Counted from the stretch's first letter, positions 8,608 through 16,924 are shown. The stretch is 44,925 nt of DNA from Bacteroidota bacterium (GCA_024643795.1 JAHEMF010000021.1:1-44925); one strand, 5' to 3'. Notes: a model not told the origin generated them from the letters alone. Made by a program: numbers and translations.

Positions 8608-8949
8608 ATGACAAATGCAGCAGAAATCTTGATTCCTATAGTAATGTTCGTAAGCATTTTCGGGATCTTATATGTTTATTTCATAACACGTAATAAAGAA
8701 AGGATGGCTATGATAGAAAAGGGTGCGGATCCGGCATTATTCAATAATGCATCAAAAAGGAAGGGTACCAGCTTGAAGTCAGGAATGTTTCTGGTTGGGG
8801 TAGCACTAGGTATACTATCAGGCTATATATTGCATAATTATGCAGGAATGGATGAAGAAGTTTCTTTCTTTTCCATGGTATTCCTGTTTGCAGGTCTTAG
8901 TCTTATCGTCCATCATAAGATGGAGGGTAAGGCTTCAGATGCTAATTAA
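8608..8949 (+). CDS. Small membrane protein, DUF6249-like
   Basis: 113 residues. An N-terminal TM helix lies at about 5-26 (ILIPIVMFVSIFGILYVYFI). It is followed by the basic stretch TRNKERMAMIEKGADPALF, which is typical of the DUF6249 family, and by two TM helices near 54-75 and 85-104 separated by an acidic loop. The function of the family is unknown. It is transcribed divergently from an ECF sigma factor and carries the same promoter motif, so it is a predicted direct target of that sigma factor. Its stop codon overlaps the stop of the convergent glucosaminidase gene (shared TTAA at 8946-8949). Confidence 0.82.
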   Translation: MTNAAEILIPIVMFVSIFGILYVYFITRNKERMAMIEKGADPALFNNASKRKGTSLKSGMFLVGVALGILSGYILHNYAGMDEEVSFFSMVFLFAGLSLIVHHKMEGKASDAN

Positions 8950-9638
8950 CTGTTTGAGGCGGCAACTTTTCTCAACTTAGATATATAATTGTCGTCCTCA
9001 GCATAAACTTTACCAAGGAATTCCATGTAATGTTCATTCATCTTAAATGAATACGATTGCCAGAGTTTATAGTCTTCAACAGCATCCTGCCAAGAATCGT
9101 AAACAGCATAGTTGTTAAGCTTTCCATATCTCCTCAATTCATCCTGAGTACCAAGTATGATAGTATCTTGAGCCGGCAAATAGATGCCTACTGCCTTGGT
9201 CTCACGTTGAAATGGGAAACGCATACCAAGCATATTGTTTGTTTTTTTCAATAGAAAAGATTTAAGGTTACCCGATTCAAGCATCATTTGTGCATATACA
9301 ACATCACCACACAAGATATCCTGCTGTTCAATTTCATTTTTTAAATTCTGAGGATCCAGTTTTGCAGGTTCAAAATTCTCAAAAGGCACCATCATCGACT
9401 TTTCAAATTCTTTGATCTCACTTTTGTGTGTAAGGTCATTCAATGAAAAAGCAATTATCAATGCTAATATTCCGAACGACAATGACCAGCGAAATACAAA
9501 TATGCTTCTTTTGGTGTTGGTGTAACCAAGGTAGTTGTCACATGCTTGATTAAGGCATATAACTTTGGTGGTTCCATGTGCATCATGAAAATTGGTTCTG
9601 TTGCAGCAGCCTGTCGTTTTTTTGATCTTGTCTTTCAT
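8946..9638 (-). CDS. Membrane-anchored glucosaminidase-domain protein
   Basis: 230 residues. Residues 1-43 are hydrophilic with clustered Cys and His (C11, C12, H18, H21, C28, C33), which might bind a metal. A TM helix covers about 48-68 (LSFGILALIIAF). From about 108 the sequence resembles GH73-type glucosaminidase: AQMMLESGNLKS with E121 as the probable catalytic glutamate, NNMLGMRFPF, YAVYDSWQDAVEDYKLWQ, and YAEDDNYISKLRKVA at the end. The domain would face the periplasm and cut or bind peptidoglycan glycan chains. A purine-rich AAAAAAGGAAGG stands before the ATG. The fold assignment is good; activity is inferred. Confidence 0.75.
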   Translation of the reverse strand: MKDKIKKTTGCCNRTNFHDAHGTTKVICLNQACDNYLGYTNTKRSIFVFRWSLSFGILALIIAFSLNDLTHKSEIKEFEKSMMVPFENFEPAKLDPQNLKNEIEQQDILCGDVVYAQMMLESGNLKSFLLKKTNNMLGMRFPFQRETKAVGIYLPAQDTIILGTQDELRRYGKLNNYAVYDSWQDAVEDYKLWQSYSFKMNEHYMEFLGKVYAEDDNYISKLRKVAASNS

Positions 9639-9966
9639 AGCCTTCCTTTTTTAAGAATTCTAACAGGGGGGCTGGGGGAGGAGGGTGGTGGTTTTGCCGA
9701 TACACTTACTTCGGTGGGGTTTTATCAAGAAGTCACCAAAAGCAAGTGTTTGTGGTCTTTTTGTGGCTAACTGAAGCAGATTTATGGTGAACAGGTCAAA
9801 AACAATGGTCAAAATGCTGCCTTTGGATTCTTACACCCGGCGTTTGGAATTAAATTGAGTAGGATTCGTACCAACTATTGATTTATTTAACTAACAGGTA
9901 ATCAATTAGATATAGGCATTGTATATATCTTATCTGAAAACAGATCCATAACTTATCTTTGCTGCC
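9639..9966. other. 328-bp gene-free region between divergent genes
   Basis: No convincing gene was found. It contains a G-rich tract (9666-9691) 28 bp upstream of the glucosaminidase ATG, several short AT-rich stretches, and a TAnnTTTG box at its right end serving the prenyltransferase gene. No RNA gene or long inverted repeat was recognised. Confidence 0.6.
9954..9961 (+). promoter_or_regulatory. Bacteroidota -7 box TATCTTTG
   Basis: TATCTTTG matches TAnnTTTG and ends only 5 nt before the ATG at 9967. If used, the transcript would start at or beside the start codon. A weak TCTG lies 17 nt upstream as a possible -33 element. Confidence 0.45.
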
Positions 9967-10830
9967 ATGGGTCAAGCCGGAATTCGTGATTATCTGTCGC
10001 TTATAAAGTTTAGTCATACTGTATTTGCCTTACCATTTGCAGCTATTGGATTTTTGGCCGGGGTTGATCATTCTGGTGCTGGCTTAAATCTGTTGCTTGC
10101 AGTAAAAGTGCTGTTATGTATGGTTTTTGCCCGTACTGCGGCCATGGCTTTCAACAGATGGGCTGATCAGGAGATAGATAGAGAGAATGCCCGCACTCAG
10201 GTACGCGAAATTCCTGCCGGTAAAATTGGGTCTCGGTCGGTGCTCCTCTTTACAATAATAAACTGCTTACTCTTTATTATCACCACTTATTATATCAATA
10301 TCCTGTGCTTTTACCTTTCACCTATGGCGTTATTGGTAATCCTTGGCTACAGTTACACTAAAAGATTCACTTCACTGAGTCATGTGGTATTGGGACTTGG
10401 TCTTTCTCTGGCTCCTATTGGTGCTTATCTAGCAGTTACAGGCGAATTTGCATGGGTGCCGATATTGTTTTCCTGTGCAGTAATTACATGGGTCAGTGGA
10501 TTTGATATCATCTATTCTTTACAAGACGAGACCTTCGACAGAAAAATGAAACTCTATTCATTACCTGTTGTATTTGGAACAAAGGCAGCTTTATATATAT
10601 CAGTAGCATTGCACATTCTGACCTCCCTGTTTTTATTATTTGCATTTATGCAAGGTAGTTATGGGTGGCCAAGTCTGACAGGCTGGCTTCTGTTTTCGCT
10701 GATGTTGATATACCAACACTTGATAGTAAAACCTGATGATCTCAGCAGGGTTAATGTGGCATTTTTTACAACCAATGGAGTTGCAAGTATCATGCTGGCA
10801 TTTTTTGTGATTACTGATATTTGGTTGTGA
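9967..10830 (+). CDS. ubiA: UbiA-family polyprenyltransferase (UbiA/MqnP-like)
   Basis: 287 residues with about eight or nine hydrophobic helices. The first aspartate-rich motif is NRWADQEIDRENARTQ and the second is YSLQDETFDRKMKLYSLP. Both are typical of the 4-hydroxybenzoate polyprenyltransferase-like branch and bind prenyl diphosphate through Mg2+. The enzyme attaches an isoprenoid tail to an aromatic acid at the inner membrane. In bacteria that make menaquinone by the futalosine route the same branch is MqnP. The window does not show which route operates, so the symbol is tentative. It would supply the quinone used by the nuo complex. It is upstream of the E1 gene on the same strand but separated by 85 bp containing that gene's own promoter box. 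Confidence 0.85.
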   Translation: MGQAGIRDYLSLIKFSHTVFALPFAAIGFLAGVDHSGAGLNLLLAVKVLLCMVFARTAAMAFNRWADQEIDRENARTQVREIPAGKIGSRSVLLFTIINCLLFIITTYYINILCFYLSPMALLVILGYSYTKRFTSLSHVVLGLGLSLAPIGAYLAVTGEFAWVPILFSCAVITWVSGFDIIYSLQDETFDRKMKLYSLPVVFGTKAALYISVALHILTSLFLLFAFMQGSYGWPSLTGWLLFSLMLIYQHLIVKPDDLSRVNVAFFTTNGVASIMLAFFVITDIWL

Positions 10831-10850
10831 TCCTGTAGTTTTGGCGGGTG

Positions 10851-10879
10851 TTGGAATGACCCATTTTTCGTTATATTTG
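10851..10879 (+). promoter_or_regulatory. Bacteroidota promoter (TTGG, 17 nt, TATATTTG)
   Basis: The -7 box TATATTTG (10872-10879) fits TAnnTTTG. TTGG at 10851-10854 stands 17 nt upstream as a -33-like element. Leader to the ATG at 10916 is about 30 nt. Confidence 0.55.
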
Positions 10880-10915
10880 CATGAAAGGGAAGAATAACCT
10901 CCAAACATTTTCTTG

Positions 10916-13348
10916 ATGAAGAGTAAAGGCAAAGAAGATCTGGGTTCTGAGGAGTTAACTTTTGATGATTTCAGAACTATTGTTTTAAGTGACTATAAGC
11001 TTGCTAATGAAAGCAGGCAAACCAGCTTGTTAGGTCGTAAAGAAGTTTTAACAGGTAAAGCTAAGTTTGGCATTTTCGGTGATGGTAAGGAATTGGCACA
11101 GATAGCCATGGCTAAAGTTTTCAGAAATGGTGATTTCCGGTCGGGGTATTATCGTGACCAAACTTTTATGATGGCATCCGGGCTGCTTACCATTCAGGAA
11201 TTTTTTGCCCAATTATATGCCCATACCGATGTAAATGCTGACCCTTCATCTGCCGGAAGGCTTATGAATGGACATTATTCTACCAGATTGCTGGATGAGA
11301 ATGGTGATTGGAAGAATCTTATGGAGATGAAGAATTCTTCATCTGACATTTCACCTACAGCCGGCCAGATGCCCAGGTTGTTAGGTTTGGCTCTGGCATC
11401 CAAAATTTACAGATCCAGTCCACAACTTGCTAAGGATAAATTCAGGAAATTCTCACTCAGTGGCAACGAAGTTGCATTTGGTACCATAGGCGATGCCAGT
11501 ACTTCAGAAGGATTGTTTTTTGAAACTATGAATGCCGCCGGTGTTTTACAAATACCTATGGCTGTTTCAGTTTGGGATGATGGATATGGAATTTCAGTCC
11601 CTACAAAATATCAAACCACTAAGGCAAGTATTTCTGAAGCTTTAAGTGGCTTCAAACGTTCTAAAGACAAACCCGGATTTGCGATTTTCAAAGGGAAAGG
11701 CTGGGATTACCCAGGACTGTGCGAAATGTATGAAGAAGGTATACGTCTTTGCAGAGAGGAGCACATTCCGGTGTTGTTCCATATAACGGAAATGACACAA
11801 CCTCAGGGTCATTCTACTTCAGGATCACACGAACGTTATAAATCTAAAAAGAGACTGAAATGGGAGGATGAATTCGATTGTATCACCAAAATGCGTGAGT
11901 GGATTCTGCAGTCGGCCATTGCAACACCCAAAGAACTTGATGTTATTGAAGTCGAAGCAAAGCAGTATGCACGGGGTCAACAAAAGGCCGCCTGGGAAGC
12001 CTTTAGAAAGGATATTTCCATAGATTCAGATAAGGTCTCCGCATTGATAAACTCCGTTCGTAAGGAAAGTACTAATGGAGTGTTCATTGAAAAGATAGCA
12101 GCTGATCTAGCAGAGGGTTCAGATGTTGAAAGAAAAGATCTTGCAGCAGTTGTTAAAGCTGTGCTAAGAATGACTTCCGGTGAAAATACACCGGCTCGGC
12201 AAAATCTATTGTCGTGGATGAACTCATGGGATGATGTGATACATGACAGGTATCATTCTCAGCTTCTATGTGAAACTTCAAGATCTGCAATGAAGGTATC
12301 AATAACACCCGTAGTTTATAATGCTGACGCACCAATGGTGGATGGCAGGGAAGTGTTACTCTCAAATTTTGATGCCTTGTTAAGTGCTTTCCCGGAAATG
12401 GTTGCCTTTGGTGAAGATGTAGGGAATATTGGAGGTGTAAATCAAACATGGGCCGGATTACAGGAAAAATATGGTGAACAAAGGATCTCTGATACGGGTA
12501 TCCGCGAGGCCACAATTATTGGACAAGGTATAGGTATGGCCCTGCGAGGGTTAAGGCCAATTGCTGAAATACAATACCTCGATTATCTCGTATATGCACT
12601 TACAGTTATAACTGATGATCTTGCATGCCTTCGCTACAGAACTAAAGGAGGTCAGATGGCGCCACTCATCATCAGTACTCGTGGCCATCGTCTTGAAGGT
12701 GTTTGGCATAGTGGTTCACCCATATCAATGTTACTGGGTTCTTTGAGAGGGATATATCTTCTTGTTCCTAGAAATATGACTCAGGCTGCAGCATATTATA
12801 ACACAATGATCAGGTCGGATGATCCGGCGCTAATCATTGAACCATTGAACAGTTACAGGGTTAAAGAGAAACTACCATCAAACATGGGAGAGTTTACTCT
12901 TCAACCGGGTCATCCGGAAGTATTGCAGGAAGGTGAAGATGTAACAATTGTGACCTATGGATCATGTTGTCGCATAGTTATGGATGCAGTTAATTTACTT
13001 GAGCAATCAGGTATATCATGCGAAGTGATTGATGTTCAGTCATTGCTTCCATTTGATGTTGATCATACATTGGTTGAATCTCTCAGGAAAACAAATAAGA
13101 TCGTATTTGTAGATGAGGATGTTCCAGGAGGAGGAACTGCGTATATGATGCGTGAGGTGATAGAGGTGCAAGGTGGGTTTGACTGGCTTGAAATGCCTCC
13201 GGTAACTTTATCTGCTCAGCCTCATCGTCCAGCATATGGTTCAGACGGCGATTATTTTTCAAAACCTAATGTGGAGGATGTATTTGATACCGTGTATGAT
13301 CTGGTACAGCGATGCAACCCTGGGTTATATCCTCCCCTTTATAAATAA
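10916..13348 (+). CDS. Fused alpha/beta E1 of a 2-oxoacid dehydrogenase complex
   Basis: 810 residues. The N-terminal 430 residues are an E1-alpha: SGYYRDQT substrate/ThDP region, the ThDP-Mg motif GDASTSEGLFFETMNAAG at about 191-208, and QPQGHSTSGSHERYKS. From about 465 an E1-beta follows: MVDGREVLLSNFDALL, FGEDVGNIGGVNQ, RISDTGIREATIIGQGIGMA, and the C-terminal transketolase-type domain. The enzyme is thiamine-diphosphate dependent and decarboxylates a 2-oxoacid, most likely branched-chain. The single-chain fusion is usual in Bacteroidota. An in-frame TTG lies just before the chosen ATG. It heads a tight run with murQ (8-bp gap), an unknown gene and rlpA. Confidence 0.9.
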   Translation: MKSKGKEDLGSEELTFDDFRTIVLSDYKLANESRQTSLLGRKEVLTGKAKFGIFGDGKELAQIAMAKVFRNGDFRSGYYRDQTFMMASGLLTIQEFFAQLYAHTDVNADPSSAGRLMNGHYSTRLLDENGDWKNLMEMKNSSSDISPTAGQMPRLLGLALASKIYRSSPQLAKDKFRKFSLSGNEVAFGTIGDASTSEGLFFETMNAAGVLQIPMAVSVWDDGYGISVPTKYQTTKASISEALSGFKRSKDKPGFAIFKGKGWDYPGLCEMYEEGIRLCREEHIPVLFHITEMTQPQGHSTSGSHERYKSKKRLKWEDEFDCITKMREWILQSAIATPKELDVIEVEAKQYARGQQKAAWEAFRKDISIDSDKVSALINSVRKESTNGVFIEKIAADLAEGSDVERKDLAAVVKAVLRMTSGENTPARQNLLSWMNSWDDVIHDRYHSQLLCETSRSAMKVSITPVVYNADAPMVDGREVLLSNFDALLSAFPEMVAFGEDVGNIGGVNQTWAGLQEKYGEQRISDTGIREATIIGQGIGMALRGLRPIAEIQYLDYLVYALTVITDDLACLRYRTKGGQMAPLIISTRGHRLEGVWHSGSPISMLLGSLRGIYLLVPRNMTQAAAYYNTMIRSDDPALIIEPLNSYRVKEKLPSNMGEFTLQPGHPEVLQEGEDVTIVTYGSCCRIVMDAVNLLEQSGISCEVIDVQSLLPFDVDHTLVESLRKTNKIVFVDEDVPGGGTAYMMREVIEVQGGFDWLEMPPVTLSAQPHRPAYGSDGDYFSKPNVEDVFDTVYDLVQRCNPGLYPPLYK

Positions 13349-13356
13349 TTTTTTCG

Positions 13357-14169
13357 ATGAGCGATAGGGTGACAGAATCGGAATCCAGATACCATTCACT
13401 TGAAAGTAAAAGTGTAGAAGAATTGTTAAGAGGTATTAATACCGAAGACAAATCTGTTGCAGAAAATGTGGAATTGGCAATTCCGGTTATGATCCCACTT
13501 ATTGATTTGATAACCGAAAAAATGCGTTCGGGTGGTCGTTTATTTTATATCGGTGCCGGTACAAGTGGCAGACTGGGGATTGTGGATGCCTCTGAATGTC
13601 CTCCTACATATGGTATAGAACATGGAAGGGTGATCGGGTTAATTGCCGGTGGCGACAGTGCTATTCGTAAAGCTGTTGAATTTGCTGAGGATGATCCTGA
13701 AGGAGGTTGGAATGATCTCCAAAAACATGATGTAAACACCAATGATGTTGTTATTGGCGTTGCAGCATCCGGAACAACACCATACGTTACCGGAGCACTT
13801 CAAAGGTGTCAGGAAAATTCAATTGCAACTGCCTGCATAACATGTAATCCTGGTGCTCCCATTTCTAAATTTGCTGATCATCCTATTGAAGTGATCACCG
13901 GACCTGAGTTTGTTACTGGGAGTACCCGAATGAAAGCAGGAACCGCACAAAAACTGGTTCTGAATATGATCTCCACAGCTGTGATGATTGGACTTGGCAG
14001 AGTAAAGGGTAACAGAATGGTTGATATGCAACTGAGCAACAATAAACTCATTGCCAGAGGAACAAAAATGGTGATGGAAGCACTAGGGGTTGAAGAGGAG
14101 CAGGCTAATCACCTACTCACTATCCACGGAAGTGTACGCGGTGTATTAAAAGCTTTCAATAAACTATGA
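13357..14169 (+). CDS. murQ: N-acetylmuramic acid 6-phosphate etherase MurQ
   Basis: 270 residues, an SIS-domain protein. Seen are LFYIGAGTSGRLGIVDASEC at 62-81 and the pair E80 (SECPPTYG) and E111 (AEDDPEGG), which keep the spacing of the catalytic glutamates of E. coli MurQ. Also present are GVAASGTTPYV and EFVTGSTRMKAGTAQKLVLN. The enzyme removes the D-lactyl ether from MurNAc-6-phosphate to give GlcNAc-6-phosphate in peptidoglycan recycling, in the cytosol. It is slightly shorter than the approximately 300-residue proteobacterial form, lacking some C-terminal residues. It lies 8 bp after the E1 gene and 6 bp before the next gene, so co-transcription is likely. Confidence 0.95.
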   Translation: MSDRVTESESRYHSLESKSVEELLRGINTEDKSVAENVELAIPVMIPLIDLITEKMRSGGRLFYIGAGTSGRLGIVDASECPPTYGIEHGRVIGLIAGGDSAIRKAVEFAEDDPEGGWNDLQKHDVNTNDVVIGVAASGTTPYVTGALQRCQENSIATACITCNPGAPISKFADHPIEVITGPEFVTGSTRMKAGTAQKLVLNMISTAVMIGLGRVKGNRMVDMQLSNNKLIARGTKMVMEALGVEEEQANHLLTIHGSVRGVLKAFNKL

Positions 14170-14175
14170 TCACTT

Positions 14176-14742
14176 ATGCAGGATATTGAACCTTTTTACA
14201 ACTGGCGTGAATTATATGTCTCCTCTGAAGATGAGTTTTCACCTTTTTATGGCAGAGAATATAGTGAGTTTGAATATACGAACACTATTTACAATTATTT
14301 CATTCATCCGCAGTGGGACGATTTTGGTTCAACAACGCTATACATGAAAACTCTTTACGCTGATTACAATGATGGGTATGCTATTATTGAATTCATTGGT
14401 GAATGGAACGATTGTATCAACAATGATATCATGCGTCTAAAGCGGGATGTGGCTGATGAGATGATTTTGAAAGGTATAGACAAATTTATTTTAATTGGAG
14501 AGAATGTGTTGAATTTCCACGCGTCAGATGATTGTTATTATCAGGAATGGTTTGATGATGTTGAAGATGGCTGGTTGGTTGCACTCAATTTCAGAGAGCA
14601 TGTTTTGAAGGAATTTTCACGAAATAATATAGACTACTATCTTACATTTGGTGGCATGCTTAATAACTTGAATTGGAGAACACTTAACCCGCAACAACTT
14701 TATAATATTGTTGATGGTGTTATGTGTAAGCGACTTGCCTGA
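14176..14742 (+). CDS. Conserved-looking protein of unknown function
   Basis: 188 residues, family not recognised. The protein is acidic and aromatic-rich with no signal peptide or TM segment, so it is probably cytosolic. Notable segments are NYFIHPQWDDFGSTTLYMK, IIEFIGEWNDCINNDIMRLK, KFILIGENVLNFHASDDCYY and WFDDVEDGWLVALNFREHV. The central part alternates strands and helices like a Rossmann-type alpha/beta fold, which is only an impression. It starts 6 bp after murQ and precedes rlpA by 39 bp. The context suggests a link to cell-wall turnover, but nothing in the sequence shows an enzymatic role. Confidence 0.8.
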   Translation: MQDIEPFYNWRELYVSSEDEFSPFYGREYSEFEYTNTIYNYFIHPQWDDFGSTTLYMKTLYADYNDGYAIIEFIGEWNDCINNDIMRLKRDVADEMILKGIDKFILIGENVLNFHASDDCYYQEWFDDVEDGWLVALNFREHVLKEFSRNNIDYYLTFGGMLNNLNWRTLNPQQLYNIVDGVMCKRLA

Positions 14743-14781
14743 TAAAATCACATTGATAGATTGTTTACATTCATCCGATAA

Positions 14782-15483
14782 ATGAATCAAGCATTCATAT
14801 ACTTGTTGTCATTATTGTTATTGAGCAATGGTTCAGGCTTTTCTCAGGTTTCTCCAGATTTGAAAGAGCAGGATGGAAGAGCAAGTTATTATGCAGGCCA
14901 TTTTCATGGAAGAAAAACCGCCAGTGGTGAGCGATTCAATAATTATGACCTGACTGCTGCACATAAAAAATTACCCTTTAATACATACCTGAATGTTATC
15001 AATAAGGATAATGGAAAGAACGTTATTGTAAGGGTAAATGATCGTGGTCCGTATGTGAAGAATAGAGTGGTGGATCTGAGTCAGGCAGCAATACTCAGGT
15101 TAAAAGGATTTAATAAAGGTGTTATCCCGGTTCGTGTAAAAGTGCTTGACCTGATACATTACAGTCCTGAGCTGGATAGCCTTTTTACAAAAGAAAGCGT
15201 TGTAACATCAATGGGTGAACCTTGTTCATTGGTTGATATGTCACTTTCTTTATGGCATACCCGCGACCTTGTTCATGCAATTTACTATGCAAATGATATT
15301 TATATCAAAGAACCTTTTGATCAGATACTCATTGTTACTACACGTGAACGTGGAGAAAGATTTTTTCATATTGTAATTACCGGAATTTCTTCCATTGTTA
15401 AACTGGAAGAAATGAAAAAGCATTTTTATGCTGAAGGCTTTATGAAAGTAGATCAATTCACTTTTGATCAGGACCTGCTATAA
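14782..15483 (+). CDS. rlpA: RlpA-like double-psi beta-barrel protein
   Basis: 233 residues. A signal peptide covers about 1-21 (YLLSLLLLSNGSGFSQ). The RlpA DPBB domain lies at about 32-120: GRASYYAGHFHGRKTASGE, DLTAAHKKLPFNTYLNV, VRVNDRGPYVKNRVVDLS. The C-terminal 70 residues (FDQILIVTTRERGERFFHIV) resemble a SPOR-type fold but are diverged. RlpA proteins are lytic transglycosylases acting on stripped peptidoglycan at the septum, or binding proteins without activity. There is no lipobox, so it is predicted to be periplasmic and soluble. Its last 26 bp overlap the convergent Nudix gene. Confidence 0.85.
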   Translation: MNQAFIYLLSLLLLSNGSGFSQVSPDLKEQDGRASYYAGHFHGRKTASGERFNNYDLTAAHKKLPFNTYLNVINKDNGKNVIVRVNDRGPYVKNRVVDLSQAAILRLKGFNKGVIPVRVKVLDLIHYSPELDSLFTKESVVTSMGEPCSLVDMSLSLWHTRDLVHAIYYANDIYIKEPFDQILIVTTRERGERFFHIVITGISSIVKLEEMKKHFYAEGFMKVDQFTFDQDLL

Positions 15484-15907
15484 GCCCGGCTACTTTTTTG
15501 TCTATAGGGAAGGTGAGGTCAGATTCATTGAGTTCAGATAATCTGACCCATCGTAAACTTTGCTCACCATCAGTTATTTTATTGAAATCAAACACCTGCG
15601 AACTTGTGACCAGTTTTCCGGGGTCATTGGTTTGTACCTGATAATAAATGCTAACAACTTGCACATTAGGATCAAATGCTGATGGTTGGAAAAAATCAGT
15701 GGTATACAGGTGATTTCTTACATCAACTTCTACTCCGGTTTCTTCCATGAATTCTCTTATCAAAGCTTCCACAGTTCCTTCTCCAAATTGAAGTCCACCA
15801 CCCGGAAACTTCGTGATCATAAGGCCTTTGTGATACTCGTCAGATACCAGTATCTTATTTTCGAACTCCAGTATGCCATAAACCCTAATTGTGAATTTTT
15901 CGCTCAT
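15458..15907 (-). CDS. Nudix hydrolase
   Basis: 149 residues. The Nudix box is complete: GGLQFGEGTVEALIREF followed directly by MEETGV, matching GX5EX7REUXEEXGU. It is preceded by FPGG. The domain fills the protein, so this is a stand-alone hydrolase of a nucleoside diphosphate-linked substrate, Mg2+-dependent and cytosolic. Substrate cannot be deduced. The 3' end overlaps the rlpA tail in convergent orientation. Confidence 0.88.
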   Translation of the reverse strand: MSEKFTIRVYGILEFENKILVSDEYHKGLMITKFPGGGLQFGEGTVEALIREFMEETGVEVDVRNHLYTTDFFQPSAFDPNVQVVSIYYQVQTNDPGKLVTSSQVFDFNKITDGEQSLRWVRLSELNESDLTFPIDKKVAGLIAGPDQK

Positions 15908-15940
15908 AATTGTTTTTGGAGAGAATCCGTTGATTTCTTA

Positions 15941-15948
15941 CAAAAGTA
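15941..15948 (-). promoter_or_regulatory. Bacteroidota -7 box TACTTTTG
   Basis: The minus strand reads TACTTTTG, a full TAnnTTTG match, 33 bp upstream of the Nudix ATG at 15907. No clear -33 element. Confidence 0.45.
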
Positions 15949-16024
15949 ATTACAATAAGTTTATATCATTTAAATACCAATGTTCAACTGTATATTGATC
16001 TTCTCTAAATTAATATCAATACAC

Positions 16025-16909
16025 ATGAAATTTTCACGTTTGATTTACCTGCTGCTTGGGTTTGCTGTTTTGTTAATGTCTTGCCAGAAAGACGAGAGTG
16101 AAACCCCTACGCCTGTTACTCCTGATCCGGGTCCCAGTCAGAATATTGGTACACCTCCATCTTCCTTTACACAAAAGGTAATGCTGGAGTATCATACAGC
16201 AGCATGGTGTGGAACATGCGTTGATGCGTTTGTTAAAAGAGATCAGGTTATGACAACTTATCCGGGCAAGATCATACCTGTGGCCATTCATCAGTCTGAT
16301 GCTATGCAAATGCCTATATTCCTAACGCTGGATGCAACTTTTGGAAGTAATACAGCTATGGGAATGGTTAACAGAACTGCTGCAACATCATCAGTATTGT
16401 TGAATCGTACGCAATGGCTATCGAATTCTACTGTGCTGTTGGCCCAAAGCGCACCATGTGGATTAGCTATGAAATCGTATATGGATGGAGCTAATGCAAA
16501 GCTGGAAGTGCAGGCTGCATTTAATAAAACATTGAACGGGGCTCATAACATTACTGTGTATTTGCTTGAAAAGGAAATAACTGGTTCTGGAACAGGTTAT
16601 GATCAGACCAATTCATATAATTCAGATCCTACAAGCCCATTTTTTAACCAAGGCAATCCGATTACTAACTTTAAGCATAAATATGTGATCAACAGAGCCA
16701 TCACGGCCAATCTTGGTGATCCGATCAGTCAGAACTTGTTGGTTAGAGGTGGTGTTTATGTAGCAAAATATACGGTTGATATGACGCACTTAACGTCATC
16801 CAACGTTCGGTTTGTTGCATTCATAAGTAAAACAGGAACTACCAGTACTGATAGGCAGGTGCTAAATGTTCAGGCTGCCGATCTTGGATTTCTTCAAAAT
16901 TGGGATTGA
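16025..16909 (+). CDS. Omp28-related lipoprotein with thioredoxin-like motif
   Basis: 294 residues from the chosen ATG. The first 20 residues form a lipoprotein signal peptide ending in the lipobox LLMSC. A Pro/Thr-rich linker follows (about 24-45). VMLEYHTAAWCGTCVDAF is a thioredoxin-like strand and CxxC active site, as in the Omp28-related outer-membrane protein family. IIPVAIHQSDAM and a beta-rich C-terminal half (HNITVYLLEKEI, FKHKYVINRAIT) fit that family. It is likely an outer-membrane lipoprotein; a redox role is possible but unproven. An in-frame ATG at 15980 would add 15 residues ahead of the signal peptide and is less likely. Confidence 0.85.
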   Translation: MKFSRLIYLLLGFAVLLMSCQKDESETPTPVTPDPGPSQNIGTPPSSFTQKVMLEYHTAAWCGTCVDAFVKRDQVMTTYPGKIIPVAIHQSDAMQMPIFLTLDATFGSNTAMGMVNRTAATSSVLLNRTQWLSNSTVLLAQSAPCGLAMKSYMDGANAKLEVQAAFNKTLNGAHNITVYLLEKEITGSGTGYDQTNSYNSDPTSPFFNQGNPITNFKHKYVINRAITANLGDPISQNLLVRGGVYVAKYTVDMTHLTSSNVRFVAFISKTGTTSTDRQVLNVQAADLGFLQNWD

Positions 16910-16924
16910 CCCGACCTAATTGAA

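Noticed and set aside
9546-9770. A 74-codon plus-strand frame across the G-rich tract
   Set aside because: Over a third of it lies antisense to the glucosaminidase gene start, it has a low-complexity composition and shows no recognisable domain.
10636-10932. Minus-strand open frames across the prenyltransferase/E1 junction
   Set aside because: They are antisense to the well-supported prenyltransferase gene, overlap each other in different frames and show no domain.
15458-15483. Overlap of rlpA and the Nudix gene as a sign of frameshift
   Set aside because: Both proteins have complete domains and the overlap is a short convergent tail-to-tail one.
15980-16024. Longer start for the Omp28-like lipoprotein
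   Set aside because: It would place 15 residues ahead of an otherwise ideal lipoprotein signal peptide; the ATG at 16025 fits better.
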